Source: Phytophthora colocasiae
Taxonomy: Eukaryota > Oomycota > Peronosporomycetes > Peronosporales > Peronosporaceae
Assembly (NCBI GenBank): GCA_018806915.1
Contig: JAGKQI010000052.1
Span: 1,860,001-1,924,000 of the forward strand
Direction: 5' to 3'
DNA: 64,000 nucleotides
The translations under genes and the position numbers were made by a program. Positions 31,869 through 43,238 of this stretch are shown one piece after another (the first letter of the stretch is position 1; each line of letters starts with the position of its first letter). The notes under the pieces are model-generated. The model saw only the letters and a list, made by a program, of their open reading frames with translations. It made no database searches and was not told the DNA's origin.

Positions 31869-32328
31869 TGTAATGGGTCTACCTAGACCTATTAGGTGGC
31901 GTACACGTGCGCTTACGTGTATGAGGAAGCGTGCAATTAGAATAGACTTAATTTAAGTATACTTATTTAAATAAGTATAATTAAATCAAATATAACTAAA
32001 TTAAACTGCAAAATACCGTAAAATGAGAACTGTTATTGAATTTGGCATAAGCCAATTGTGGACCTCCTAAAACTGTTTGTTATCTATTTCTAAAGGGTCT
32101 GACAACGTGTGGTTGGCAGAAACTCTGCTCAGTGATTGGTAGAAATCCGTTACTTTCTACCAATAATATGCACAAATGCACACGAACCACCCAATAATGT
32201 GGTTCGCCCATGTATCCTTTGGTGTGTACAGCACACCAAGGTCTGAGGCCCATTTCCAACCTCTAACAGTTATCCTAACTGTTAGAGTTACAAGTGGTAC
32301 AACCACTTGTACGTGTAACCCCGTTACA
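31869..32328 (-). repeat. 3' LTR of element C
   Basis: Starts TGTAATGGGTCTACC, ends CCCCGTTACA. Many short hairpins, e.g. GGTAGAAA/TTTCTACC, ACAAGTGGT/ACCACTTGT, TAACAGTT/AACTGTTA. Confidence 0.93.
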
Positions 32329-32429
32329 CCATCCCCCCGTTAAGATTCGACGTATCGGTCTCGATACGTCAATCAACAGAACTTGACAAGACCGTCAAGT
32401 TCCCGAGAGAAGTCCGAGTTCATTTCGCA

Positions 32430-33432
32430 ATGGACTCGCCAACGCCCACGTCTCCGTCCGCTTCTGCGGACGCGCAAGCCTCTCCTGCTGCAGAAGCAGC
32501 AGGAACAACAACCTCAGCAGTGCCTACTAGCACTGCTGCTCCAGCGGTTCGACAGAGAAGTTATTCTGTCACCGTCTACCATGCTCTCCACAAGGAGAAG
32601 CAAGCGAAGAAGACTTCTTCTTCGCTAGCAGGGATCAAACACCCTGCTGGCGTATCGCGAGCGCGTTGCTGTAGCTCGCGATCGCTACTACACTTACACT
32701 ACACGTGGTAAGTGTGAACGCCTCCATGATCAGTCCATGGAAGCGGGGATCCCATGTGCCGTTCCCTTTGGCACACCCTGTCCGTGTTGCCCACCCTTGG
32801 CAACACGCCTTACCGAAAGTGATCTCCTGGGGTACACGGTCGTCCGTGTACCCGATCACATCAAGGAGCTTCGTGGTCGTATTGTGCCACGCGAAGCTCC
32901 GAGTGCTGTGGCTGACCGCAGCACTCCTCGTGCAGGGTTTAACCCTGCAAGTTATGGTGGGCTTCGTACGCCCTCACCATTTCCGGAACGTCCTCCATCA
33001 GGACGTTCCGCGGCTCCCATGTATCTCGATGGGGAGGAAATCCTCTCCAACGAATACGAAAACGAACCCCTTGAGAGTTCGTTCTCTTATGAGCCACAAT
33101 CCGCTCAACAACCCAGCGGATCGCTCCACGCGCGTCGCGCAACGGCGGCAGAGGGGGTGGGAACACTCCCTCCGCATGGTCAACGCTATGACCATGACGA
33201 TCGTGCCCTGCACGATCGAGTTGCTGCGCTGGAGCAGACACAGAGCGCTGAGATAGCTGCTCTGAAGCAGGAGGTTCGTGTCCTCCGTGCTGAGGTCTGC
33301 GAGGCAGCTCAGACTGCCTCGAACCTCTCGTCCGGTCTTGGGACGAGAGTGAACCGATTGATCGACCGTATCGACGGTCTCAAGAAGGCCTTCCAGGCCT
33401 CTCGCACTCCTCAGTCGGACTACCAACCCTAG
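32430..33432 (+). other. Plus-strand (antisense) open frame at the 3' end of element C
   Basis: ATG at 32430 follows an initiator-like TTCATTTCGCAA. A Ser/Thr/Ala/Pro-rich frame runs to about 32640, then shifts by one into a frame that stays open to 33432. The second part reads RERVAVARDRYYTYTTRGKCE and ends with a coiled-coil-like stretch (IAALKQEVRVLRAEVCEA). It is antisense to the chromodomain and the end of integrase, but the first 500 bp lie outside pol. It may be an antisense gene or a by-product of composition; no family is recognised. Confidence 0.35.
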
Positions 33433-34666
33433 GTAGTCCGTGCTGCACGTACGGCTTCAACCGCCCGACGTAGAAGGTCGGGTGTAGCCTCATGCTGGAC
33501 GGTATGTTCAGCCGGTACGCGTTGCCGTGCCGTTCAAGTACCTTGAACGGCCCAATGAATCTTGGAGCAAGCTTGCTTGCTCCAAAGTCAGACACTGCAT
33601 GTTTAGGTAGGTTTTGTGTAGCTAACAAAACTAATGAACCCTTTTCGAATTCATTTGTGTTGCCTCTACCAACAGTATCAGCGTTCAGCTTCTGTCGATC
33701 GACAGAAGCTGCGATAGCATCCTGGACAAACCGTATGACGGCTTGTCTTCGCTGGACAAAGTCTAGCGCACCCGAGCTGAATCCATTCAGCTTGTCGCCC
33801 TTGTCAGCAGCAGGCCCTGCCTGCTCGCTATCATCTCTCATGTCTGTGCCCGGCACAGACATCGCGCGCTCGTTCCTGCTCGAACGAGACGTCGCACGCG
33901 TCACCGCAGCTGATAGTGTGCTGCTATCAGTTGCATTCTGCGGTTGTTCGGACGCAACCGTAGATCCTCCCCCACTTAAGGAGGAAGCTACCCCGCCGAG
34001 CATGCTCGGCAATCGTGGATGCCTCATGGCGTTCACGTAGAACGGTGTATGCCCTGTCGAGGCATGCACCGAGTTGTTGATGGCAAACTCTGCCATCGGC
34101 AAGCACTCGCTCCAATGCGGGAACGAGTGAGCGTAGCTCTTCAACGTGTCACCCAATACACGGTTGACACGTTCGGTCTGTCCGTCCGTCTGCGGATGAT
34201 CCGCAGTCGACATTGATAACAGTGAACCAAGAAGTGTAAACACTTCTTGCCAGAACCGCGCTGTGAAGCGTGGATCACGGTCCGACACAATGTCGAGCGG
34301 CATGCCATGGTGTTTGAACACCATGTCAACAAACAGTCGCGCAGTCTGCGCGGCTGTAACAGTAGCCGGGACGGCAGCAAGATGAACCATCTTGCTGAAT
34401 CGGTCCACAAAGACCACGATGCCCGTCCTCCGCTTGCTGTCAGGCGGAAGACCGAAGACAAAGTCCATGGACATGGACTGCCAACACTCCGACGGAGTCG
34501 GTAGTGATTGAAGAGGAGCCTGCGAGAACTGCGCAGGCTTCACGCGTTGACAAACCTCGCAAGCACGTACGTACTTGCGCACCCACTTGTACTGGTGGTG
34601 CCAGTAGAAGTCACGCGTGAGAAGAGTGTATGTCTTCTCGACCCGGATGCCCTGCCGTGGGGGCAT
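32939..34666 (-). pseudogene. Element C integrase and chromodomain (frame broken)
   Basis: Integrase 33380-34666 keeps D-D-E in SMDFVFGLP, VSDRDPRF and DGQTERVNRV, then a GPF-type module (APRFIGPFKVLERHGNAYRL). The chromodomain (VRFRIRWRGFPPHRDTWEP) follows in another frame at 32939-33241. Upstream, the zinc domain is split by a shift near 34650 (GHPGRED then KTYTLLTRDFYWHHQ). A Ser/Thr/Asp-rich insert lies between integrase core and GPF module. Confidence 0.85.
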
Positions 34667-34704
34667 CGTGATACTCGAACATGATCCTCAACCGGAGGTC
34701 ATGA

Positions 34705-36940
34705 TCATTCGGAACGACAATGCGATCCGCATTGTCGTCTACTGCACTGTACAACAGTAGGCCTTCGTGTACACGATAGCGGTGTACACGAGCTCGAAGA
34801 TGAGGGGTTAGCTTCCGACGTGCCACGTCGGAAGGTGCTGCGAGGAACTCCAGCAGCCCCTTCGCGTCTGCATCCCTTGCATACGCAGTTCTTCACGTCG
34901 TCAATCAACGTTGACGACGGCACACTTGTCCTCACGACGCCAACAGCGTTGGCGTCGACCGTCTCCGCATAGTCAGGTCGACGCGATAACGCGTTGGCCA
35001 CTACATTGAGTCTTCCGGGTTTGTACTCCACCCGGAAGTTGTACTCCGCGAAGAAGCGACAACCAACTCGCCATACGTTGCGAGATGTGCGGCGACTTAA
35101 TCGCCGTACGCAATGATGCGTGGTCTGTATAGACCACGAACGGTCTACTCCCAAGTAGATACACTCGGAACTTTGCGAGTGCATACTTCATGGCAAGGAG
35201 CTCCTTGTCATGTACGGGATAGTTACGCTCAGCTGGCTTCAGCTGACGCGATTGATAGTAGACTACACGATCACGCCCTTCGTGATCGTGTTGCATCAAT
35301 GCACATCCGATTGCAAAGTCGGATGCATCGCACACTACGTGGAATGGACGATCTTGGTCCGCCACGGCCAAGATCGGCGCTTCAGTCAAGCCCTGCTTGA
35401 CTGCACCGAATGCATCCTCGCACTCGGTCGTCCAAATCCACTCAGCTTCTTTCTTAAGAAGCTGTGACAACGGGCGAATCTTGCCCGCATAGTTGTCCAC
35501 GTACTTGCACAAGTACGTGGCAAGCCCAAGGAACTACCTCAGTTCCTTTACATTGGATGGCGTGGGCCATTCATTGATCACTCTGACCTTCTCTGGGTCA
35601 GGGCGCACGCCGTCTTTCCCCACGAGACACCCCAGCACGGGTATCTCGCTCGCCCCGAAGATACACTTCTTCAGGTTCGCATAGAGCTTATGTTTCCTCA
35701 TAAGCTCTAGCAGCTTCCGGAGATGCACAAGGTGCATCTCAATGTCCGTCTTCCCGTTCACAGCCCGGCTGTGGACGAACACGTCGTCGAAGTAGCTCGG
35801 TGCGAAGTCGCGCACCGAGCGCAATAGATGTGTCACGCATCTATTGAACGTCGCAGGGGCGTTCTTAAGCCCCTGTGGCATGACGAGCCACTCCCAAAGC
35901 ATACCGCTTGGAGTGCTTACCGCAGTAAGAGGGATGTCCCTCTCACGCATGAGGATCTGATAGAATCCATCACGCAGATCTAGAGCACTGAAGATAGTGC
36001 TCAAGGCCATCGAATCGATGATAACATCTTTTCGCGGTATCGGCGTCTGCGCCGGTATCGTCGCATCGTTCAACTTGTTGTACGCATGAACGATGCGCCA
36101 GCCGCCCTGTGGTTTCTTCACACAGAACGTTGGAGCACTGTGCGGGGACTTTGACTCCCGCACTTGACCTGCAAGACGACGACTTTCAAAGAAGTCGTCG
36201 ATCGCTTGCACTTGTTCACGCGGCAGTGGCCACTGCCGTGTAACACAGTACTTCGTGCCCGGCACGAGATCAATCTCGTGCTGTACGCCCTTATCCTTCG
36301 GAAGCTCCGAAGGAATCTCGTCCGGGAGTACATCCTTGTACTCCCTCAGAATCGTGTAATAGGGACTCGACTTCAACGAGTCCCAACTCTGCTCCTCGAA
36401 GCGTTGCTTCTTGGTCTTCGCACTGAGGGGGTCAACGCCCTCAGTGATGCCATCAACGACGAGCTGCTTCAGCTCCTCGGCTTCGCGATACACTCTCTCG
36501 ATATCCGAGAGAATGCAAATTTGTTCGATGCGTCCATCGTACAAGTCCCGCGCGAAGCGCTTCCAACTCATCGTTGGAAGTGCGGTCAACGCCGACGCAC
36601 ACGTCGGCGGATTCTCCAACCGCATCCTCTGGTACTGTAACCCAGTACCAGTACGTGTCAAGACGCTCAACGTCTCGACACTCGGTGTCTGCCCTGCAGA
36701 TACACCCTTCTCAGTCACGGACTGAGACTCACACAGCTCACTGAGCTGGTGCCGCGCGCTCTGATACTGTACCGCAGTATCAGTTCGTGTCAAGACGTCC
36801 AACGCCTTGACACTCGGTGTCTGCACCGCAGACACACCCTCCACAGTCATGGACTGGGACTCGCAAAGCTCCCTGAGCTTGCGCCGCGAAGGTCTGCCAT
36901 GGAGCTCAGCTCCAGGCGCTCCACGTCCAAGGCATCCCAC
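34705..36940 (-). pseudogene. Element C reverse transcriptase and RNase H (stop and shifts)
   Basis: RT (35534-36940) has the YCVTRQWPLP entry, LDLRDGFYQI and the active site SYFDDVFVHS. An in-frame TAG at about 35534 replaces the residue after KELR, before FLGLATYL. RNase H follows in the same frame (VCDASDFAIG, HDKELLAMKYAL, YTDHASLR). It loses frame after QRMASWLS at about 35060, with the C-terminal part (FFAEYNFRVEYKPGRLN) in another frame. Closest relative in the window is element E pol. Confidence 0.88.
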
Positions 36941-38205
36941 CTTGGACTTTTATCGCCATCGTCAGCGGATTCCTTCCGCTGACTCGCACATTCAAGCACT
37001 GCTTGTGTGCCGCTCATCGCGTGCAGCACCGCTGCACGTGAGCACGCAGGTTTTTCTGGTGCTGGGCGTTTGCAACCGCCAGCACCTCCTGCCGCACAGT
37101 CGGTTCCCTGAACCGCTGCGCCTCCATCCGCTCCTACGGATGGAGCAACTTCGCCCGCTACTACGGATGAAGCAACCGCATCGTCGACTCCCGGAGTCGA
37201 CGTGCTCTCGCTAGCTTCCTGCGCTAGCGAGTGTTCGCTTGTACACGTATCGTCAGCTCCCAGAGCTGACGCACGATCGCTAGTTCCCGGAACTAGCAGC
37301 GAATGTTCGCCTGTACACGCATCATCAGCTCCCGGAGCTGATGTACGATCGCTAGTTCCCAGAACTAGCAGCGACGCGCCAGTGGTGTCAGCTCCCAGAG
37401 CTGACGCACGCCTTTCGGTTCCCCGAATTTTATTTATTTCGTCAACTCCCGGAGTTGACGCGACGTCGTCGGCGCGACCCTTGGGGGCTTGAAGTACCTC
37501 CAAGGATACCGGTAATACCGGTATTTTACCTTCTCTCAGGTGAATTGCATTCACCTGACCATCACTCATGTGACAAACATCATTCAGATGTTTACGCGTC
37601 AGGTGATTCACATTCACCTGACCATCACTCATGTGACCGCGACTCTTCGGCTCAGATTTCTGAGTCGACACACATTTTCTCCCAACGACTCTCGGAGTCG
37701 TTGATGGTCGCCGGCAGCGATCGGAGGCAGCGGCGGCCGCTGCTGCCTCAACTGGGGATTCACATGCACCGGCCGGTGCATGTGCAGCACTGACAGGGCC
37801 ATCGCTCTCTGTCGCGCATGTGTTGTTGAAGCGTACGAGCGTACGCTTCTCCCAGTTGATCTCCGGGTCATGCCGTGCAAGCCACGGCATGCCTAATACC
37901 AAGTCGAACTTATCGTCTAGATCCAAGACGATAAGATCTTCTACAAACGTCCTTCGTTTGTAAGAGAAGCGCACACGGACCACGCGCTTCTCACTCCTTA
38001 CGGTGGCACCTGTTGCCAACCGCACCTCCAACACGCCGCGAGGCGTGTCGGTCTCTTCGAAGTCAAGCCTTCGAAGACTTCCCTGTCGAACAAAGTTGTT
38101 CGACGCGCCCGAGTCCACTAGGGCACGAAGAGAGTTCACTCTCTTCGACATCACGTTCAGGATGACAAGGCCTGGCTTGTCATCTTGCATCTCGCAGCGA
38201 GAAAC
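36847..38205 (-). pseudogene. Element C protease and repeat-rich linker, cut by D
   Basis: Read leftward from 38205: CEMQDDKPGLVILNVMSKR, then the protease active site LVDSGASNNFV and VLGMPWLARHDPEINW. A long low-complexity linker follows, with Ser/Gly/Ala/Asp repeats (units of about 72 bp near 37235-37400, e.g. LGADTTGAS, PGADDACTGEHS). It ends at 36847 in a frame different from RT. Element D interrupts the start at 38206; the preceding bases are right of D at 52194 and beyond. Confidence 0.8.
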
Positions 38206-39577
38206 TGTGGTGAAGCGGACGAAAATTTTTCCCGGAGAGGCGATGTCAGCCACGAACCCGAATAGAGTCGGAACGAGCGACAGGGGGGACCGGTGATCGC
38301 CAGATCTGGGTCGAATCACACGAAGGTACGATGGGTCCCGCCGGGAACAGGCAATGGAGACACCGGCGAAGAAGCAGGTGGAGCGGTGTTCGTGGGTGAT
38401 CCGAATCCTGCCGTGGTGTTCGTGGGTGATCCGAATCCTGCCGGAGGAAGAATGGGGAAATCAAGGATGTTCTCGCGCGATCAACGATGACGGGTCCCCA
38501 AGCGAGCATGATCAGCTTACCCTGGCGCCCCGAAGCCTCTAACAGCACGATCCAACTTCCCCGGGCGGCGACGAAGCGAGATCACGCAAGATCGCGCAAT
38601 GATCCTCTCCCGTATAAGTACGAGATCAGCTCCGGATCAAGGTCAACCCCAGGCGCGGCGCAGACTCTTCTTGTGGCCTGATCCGGATTCTATGAAGGAT
38701 CACCAAGCGGGATCAGGCAGTGATCAAGTCCCGATTAAGTACGAGATCAAGCTCCGGTTAAGTGCGAGATCAAGCTTCGGTTAAGTACGAGATCAAGCTT
38801 CGGTTAAGTACGAGATCAAGCTTCGGTTAAGTACGGAATCGGCTCAAGATCAGGGTTAGGGGAACCAAGCTAGGGATCAGCTATGTAGCCAGTGTCATGT
38901 GATCGTAGGATAGTAAATCAGGATGGGATTAGTAGGCATAGGAATAACCATAAACAGACTCGAATTTGCCCTGAACCACTCAAGTGTCTTCGCTACGCCT
39001 GGAACCGGGAACTACATTGGCCCTACAAGCGTCAGGAAGGTAAGGATACGTGACCTAGTATAGCGGTTAAGACTGGATAATATATTGGCCAGCTTTGCCC
39101 TATCTAGTGAACTATCCTTTAAGTGCATACATCGGATCGGAAGGAATTGGTTGTTTAGGCTAAGGATCCCGTCGAATCTCGCCCCCTCAAGACCCCCGCT
39201 ATCGGAAGCGGAAAACAACGAAAGGAAGGGACTGAATCCCGAACATTGGACTATTGGAAGACCTGGATCAAGAACCAGGCACCCGGATCAAGGCTCGAGA
39301 ACTCGCCTACGACCGGGATCAAGTACCCCGAGGTGGAGTGAAGAACTTCCACGCCGCCTCAAACCCCTGCGTCACCCAAGACCTTCTTCTCGTCCCAAGA
39401 CATCTTCAGAAGTTACCTGGAAGAGCGTAACCCGCCTACCGACGGGTACACAAGGTGAACACTACACGCAACAAGATCACGGATCATCGGGGGACCCCCT
39501 CCGTTAGTCGGTGTCTGGGCGCAAGTGGCGATCGCGATCGGCCTCAACCAGATTTTGGCCAGATCCGCTCCACCACA
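38206..39577 (+). repeat. 5' LTR of element D
   Basis: 1372 bp. Contains tandem 23-bp units (GGTTAAGTACGAGATCAAGC..., 38733-38845), two fewer than in the 3' LTR. A 30-bp duplication (GTGTTCGTGGGTGATCCGAA...) lies near 38390-38440. Confidence 0.93.
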
Positions 39578-39578
39578 A

Positions 39579-39603
39579 TGGTGCGCGTGCCCGGATTCGA
39601 ACC
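39579..39603 (+). other. tRNA primer binding site of element D
   Basis: It starts TGGTGCGCGTGCCC one base after the LTR and continues into GGATTCGAACC. The whole 25 bases are complementary to a tRNA 3' end: CCA, acceptor arm and TPsiC arm. Good evidence for tRNA priming. Confidence 0.85.
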
Positions 39604-39609
39604 GAGGAT

Positions 39610-41904
39610 ATCACCGTGAGTCCCAAGAAGATGTCAAGATTAAAGAAGAACAAGGGGAAGAAGTGCCTACGAAGGTTGGATCGACGGAGGCACTGCTTAA
39701 AACGGAAAGATCCACAGATCAGCAGAGTTCTGGGAGGATCTCTACTGACAGGCACGAGGCAGACCTGGATCGCAATCCAGATCTCGAAGAAAAACCTCGA
39801 ATTCCTCCCAAGGCCCCGTCGAGGGCCATTGCGGATCTCGATGAGAATCGAGATCCGCACACGAGCGATAAGGAATCAGCAAAGCTGAAACCTAATCTGC
39901 TCACCAAGACCACTGGTGCCTCAAGATCGACCAAGAAAAAGAAGATCAAGAGCACCCGGACGAAATTGAAGGCTCCAGACTCAGAGCCAGAGGATGTGAT
40001 CAACCCAGGATCAACGATCACCAAGGACGCGATCGAACAGGCCTACTACAGGAAGAGGCTAAGCGAGACCTTGCTTAATGATCCTGTTCTTACGATCATA
40101 CAAGTCCGCCAGATCGGTAACCTCACCGGCCCAGTGTCGAAGCCCCGGATTAGCTCTGACCGCCTGAACGCGGTGAAGATCCTACTTGATCTGCTCCAAG
40201 AAGCTGGTTTGGTGGCTGGAGAGTTCGACCCAAACTCTCTATTTGACTTGGAACTGCAAGCGATTCAATCTGCGACCCATGATCTATTCGACTCCCTCAA
40301 GATCTTGGTCGGCGAGCGCCTACTGACGCCCGACCCAGGCTATCAGACTGGGTCGTCATGCTACGCGTCAGCGACCTCGGAACCAGACTCAGATAGCCCG
40401 AGAGGGTTGCAACGCATGTCGTTAGGGCCCTCCGGCGCCAAGTTCCTGAAATCGCGTGTGAAGAAACAGGATACGCGATCGGTGGCCGCAAAGCTGGAGG
40501 TCAAGATGCCCGATCAGCAAGAAAATCGCCGGATCCGGACGGACCAGACCGCGCCGACGACTAATTCCACTGGATCGAGCAACAAGTTGGACGATTACTT
40601 TCAAATGGCGATGGATCGTTTCTTGAAAGAACGGAATCTCGCGACACCCCGATCGCCGATCAAAGGGGAGTTGGATGTTGAAATGGAGTCCGTCACGGCC
40701 TCGGATCCGGATGCATGGGAATACGATCCGGACGATATGGGCATACCAAGTTCTGGTGGACAGATGTCGAGCCGAGCAGTGATCGCATCCGCGGCAATCG
40801 GTCAAGGAGGATCGTCGATGATCCAGCGGGTCCGGATCTCAGCGATCTCGGATCTGAAAGATTTTGCGGGTAAAGATCTGGACGAAGATCGCGCTCGGGC
40901 CTGGATCAGTAAAGTCAAGTCAGCATTTCAGCGCGATCAGGCTACGGAAGAAGAGAAATGCCTCACATTTGCAGATCTGATGGTGGGACCGGCAAAGAAC
41001 TGGTACAGGCAGCTCAGTCGAACGACGAAAACCAAGTGGGCAGATCTGTTGGACAGTTTCCAGACCCAGTATTGTGGGTTGGGTATGTCGGTCGCGTGGC
41101 AATACTATCACGCTCGCAAACGATCGGAGGATACTCCCATTGACTATCTCAACCCTATCAAAGTGGCGGCTTTACGTGCTACACAGAAGATCAAGGATGG
41201 GAGCCCTAAGGCCCGCCGGGAACATGTAGATCACTATATCGAGACATTGGAAGATCCGGAGTTAGCTGGATCGGCTGACCCTACTCCGGCTGAATGACGT
41301 CGATGAACTTGAGGAAGTACTTCGTGCCCGGGAACGGGCGAAAAGCAGACAGCGTAAATCTGCGTTCGGATCGAAGTACAGACAAAAGGCACCGGCCAGT
41401 GCCCCGGCGGCACCCACCCGGGCGGTGGTACGGGCGATCCAAACCCAGGATCCGAGCTCGGAATCGGAGGAAATATCCGGATCGGACGGGTCCGATTCTG
41501 AAGGCGATCTCCGGAGAATATATCTTGCTGCGTCGGAAGACAAGCAGATCGGCACTGGGGGCGTCCCCCACCAACAGGATCAGTCGCGATCGCAGGTGAA
41601 CACGCAAGATCGAGGCCGGATCGCGGATCGCAGGGGTACGTCGGACCACGATCGAGGTCGCTGTTCACACTGTGGATCGCGGAAGCATACGGATCTGGAC
41701 TGCTGGAGACGTCTAACCTGCGAAAAGTGCGGGAAGAGAGGTCACCCAACAGATCGCTGTCTGTATACCTGCCGTGGTTGTGGGGAGATCCATGAAGCTG
41801 GAGAATGCCCCATGGAAGAATTCTACAACCAGATCCGCAAGTGGTACGACCCGACCCGACATGCCGGATTGTTCCCCGAGAAGGTGGAAAAGATGTTAAA
41901 CTAG
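39610..41904 (+). pseudogene. Element D gag with zinc knuckles (frameshifted)
   Basis: The frame from the LTR to 41297 gives an acidic N-terminal half and then a retrotransposon gag core (ARAWISKVKSAFQRDQ, VGPAKNWYRQLSR, SVAWQYYHARKRSE). A one-base insertion at about 41269 (CTGGATC where D2 has CTGATC) shifts it to an early stop. The true continuation is at 41298-41904 and holds zinc knuckles CSHCGSRKHTDLDC, CEKCGKRGHPTDRC and CRGCGEIHEAGEC. In D the ATG overlapping the primer site is out of frame with gag; in D2 it is in frame. Confidence 0.85.
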
Positions 41905-41921
41905 GACGCTCGCCGGTTTGG

Positions 41922-43238
41922 AAACCGGTACGAGCCGAGCGTTCTGAGTACTGCATCTATGCATATGTGAACAAGGAATCGAGAGATCAAGATAGGGAGA
42001 ATTCGGATCTGCGCGGTAATACATGTAAGTTGCATTCGTATACTGCTAAGATCGCGAGTCTTCCCCGGATCGATGAGTTCTCGCGATCTGGTGCGGAAGT
42101 AGCTTTGGATCTCAAGGAAGGAGAATCCAGGGGGTATTGGAAATACCACGCACCAGGAAAATGGTTCCGCCAAGCCAAGATCTCAGGCAAGATCAATCAG
42201 GAAAGAGCGATCTTGCTCCTGGACACTGGCGCCGAGGTATCCATCTTGAATACCACCTTTGCTCGTAAGGTTGGGTGCCACTTTGACACTAGTCAGAGAC
42301 AGGAGTGTGTTGGGATCGGCGATAATGTGTACACCACCGAGGGAAGAACGAGGATCAAGATCACACTTGCGGGATATTTGGTCTACTTTTTCGATATTTG
42401 GATCGGAGATCTATCCGGACAAGATGCGATCCTGGGTATGGATTTCATGATCCCGGCTGGGGTCCGGATGGATCTGGCAGAGGGATCGATGTGCTTACCT
42501 AATGAAGTGGGGATACCACTTAGTGGTCACAAAAGATTATACGGGGAGAAGGTGAGATCAGTGAAATTGGAGGAAGATCTACATATCCCAGTTGGGGGAT
42601 CTGAAGAGACCGCATCGAGAGTGAAATTATCGGCGACGGAGAAATTATGGGTGACCAGAGGCGACCGATGGGTACCCACCGTGGTAAATGGACCCGGCCG
42701 AACTCGGTACTTAGTGATCACGAATTTGAGCGAGAAGATTTTACGACTGGATCACAGATTACATGTCGTGATGGTACTTGATCAAGAAAAAGTTCCTCGC
42801 TACCCCGGGTTTGTGTCGGTCGGGTCCCGGCGTTACATGGAGTGGCAGAATCTAGCTCTAGAAGCGACAGTGGACGCAAGACCGGAACCTCAGGAAACCG
42901 TAGAGATCCCCTTACCGTCGGTCGAACGGCCGACCTACGTTACGCCGCGATCTATACTCCGTCGAGGTGGGGCAATCAAGACCGATCCTGATCCTGCACC
43001 AATATCGACATTGGAACCGCGATCACCGACCGATACGGCCGAAGTCAAGGTCGCATTCATCGATCCCCAACCGGATCCCATGGATACCCCACCGATCACG
43101 ATCAGTTCCGACAAGGCCCCGAGTGGCGAAGCTGGGGCGGTGAGACTGAGACGAATGGTGAGACTGAGACGAATGAGAGCTTGCCAGATCAGGCCCCAGG
43201 TCGGACAGATCGGACATGTGAAGAGGAAATCGAGGTAA
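41922..43238 (+). pseudogene. Element D protease region
   Basis: Open frame with the aspartic protease site ILLLDTGAEVSIL and the flap-side DAILGMDFMIPAG. A long linker follows to about 43140, where the frame shifts at a duplicated GTGAGACTGAGACGAATG. RT then continues in another frame. The frame differs from gag, so either a programmed shift or a lesion lies around 41900. Confidence 0.8.

Noticed and set aside
39579..39610. tRNA gene fragment
   Set aside because: The bases match the complement of a tRNA 3' end, sit one base after an LTR and lack the rest of a cloverleaf, so this is a primer binding site.
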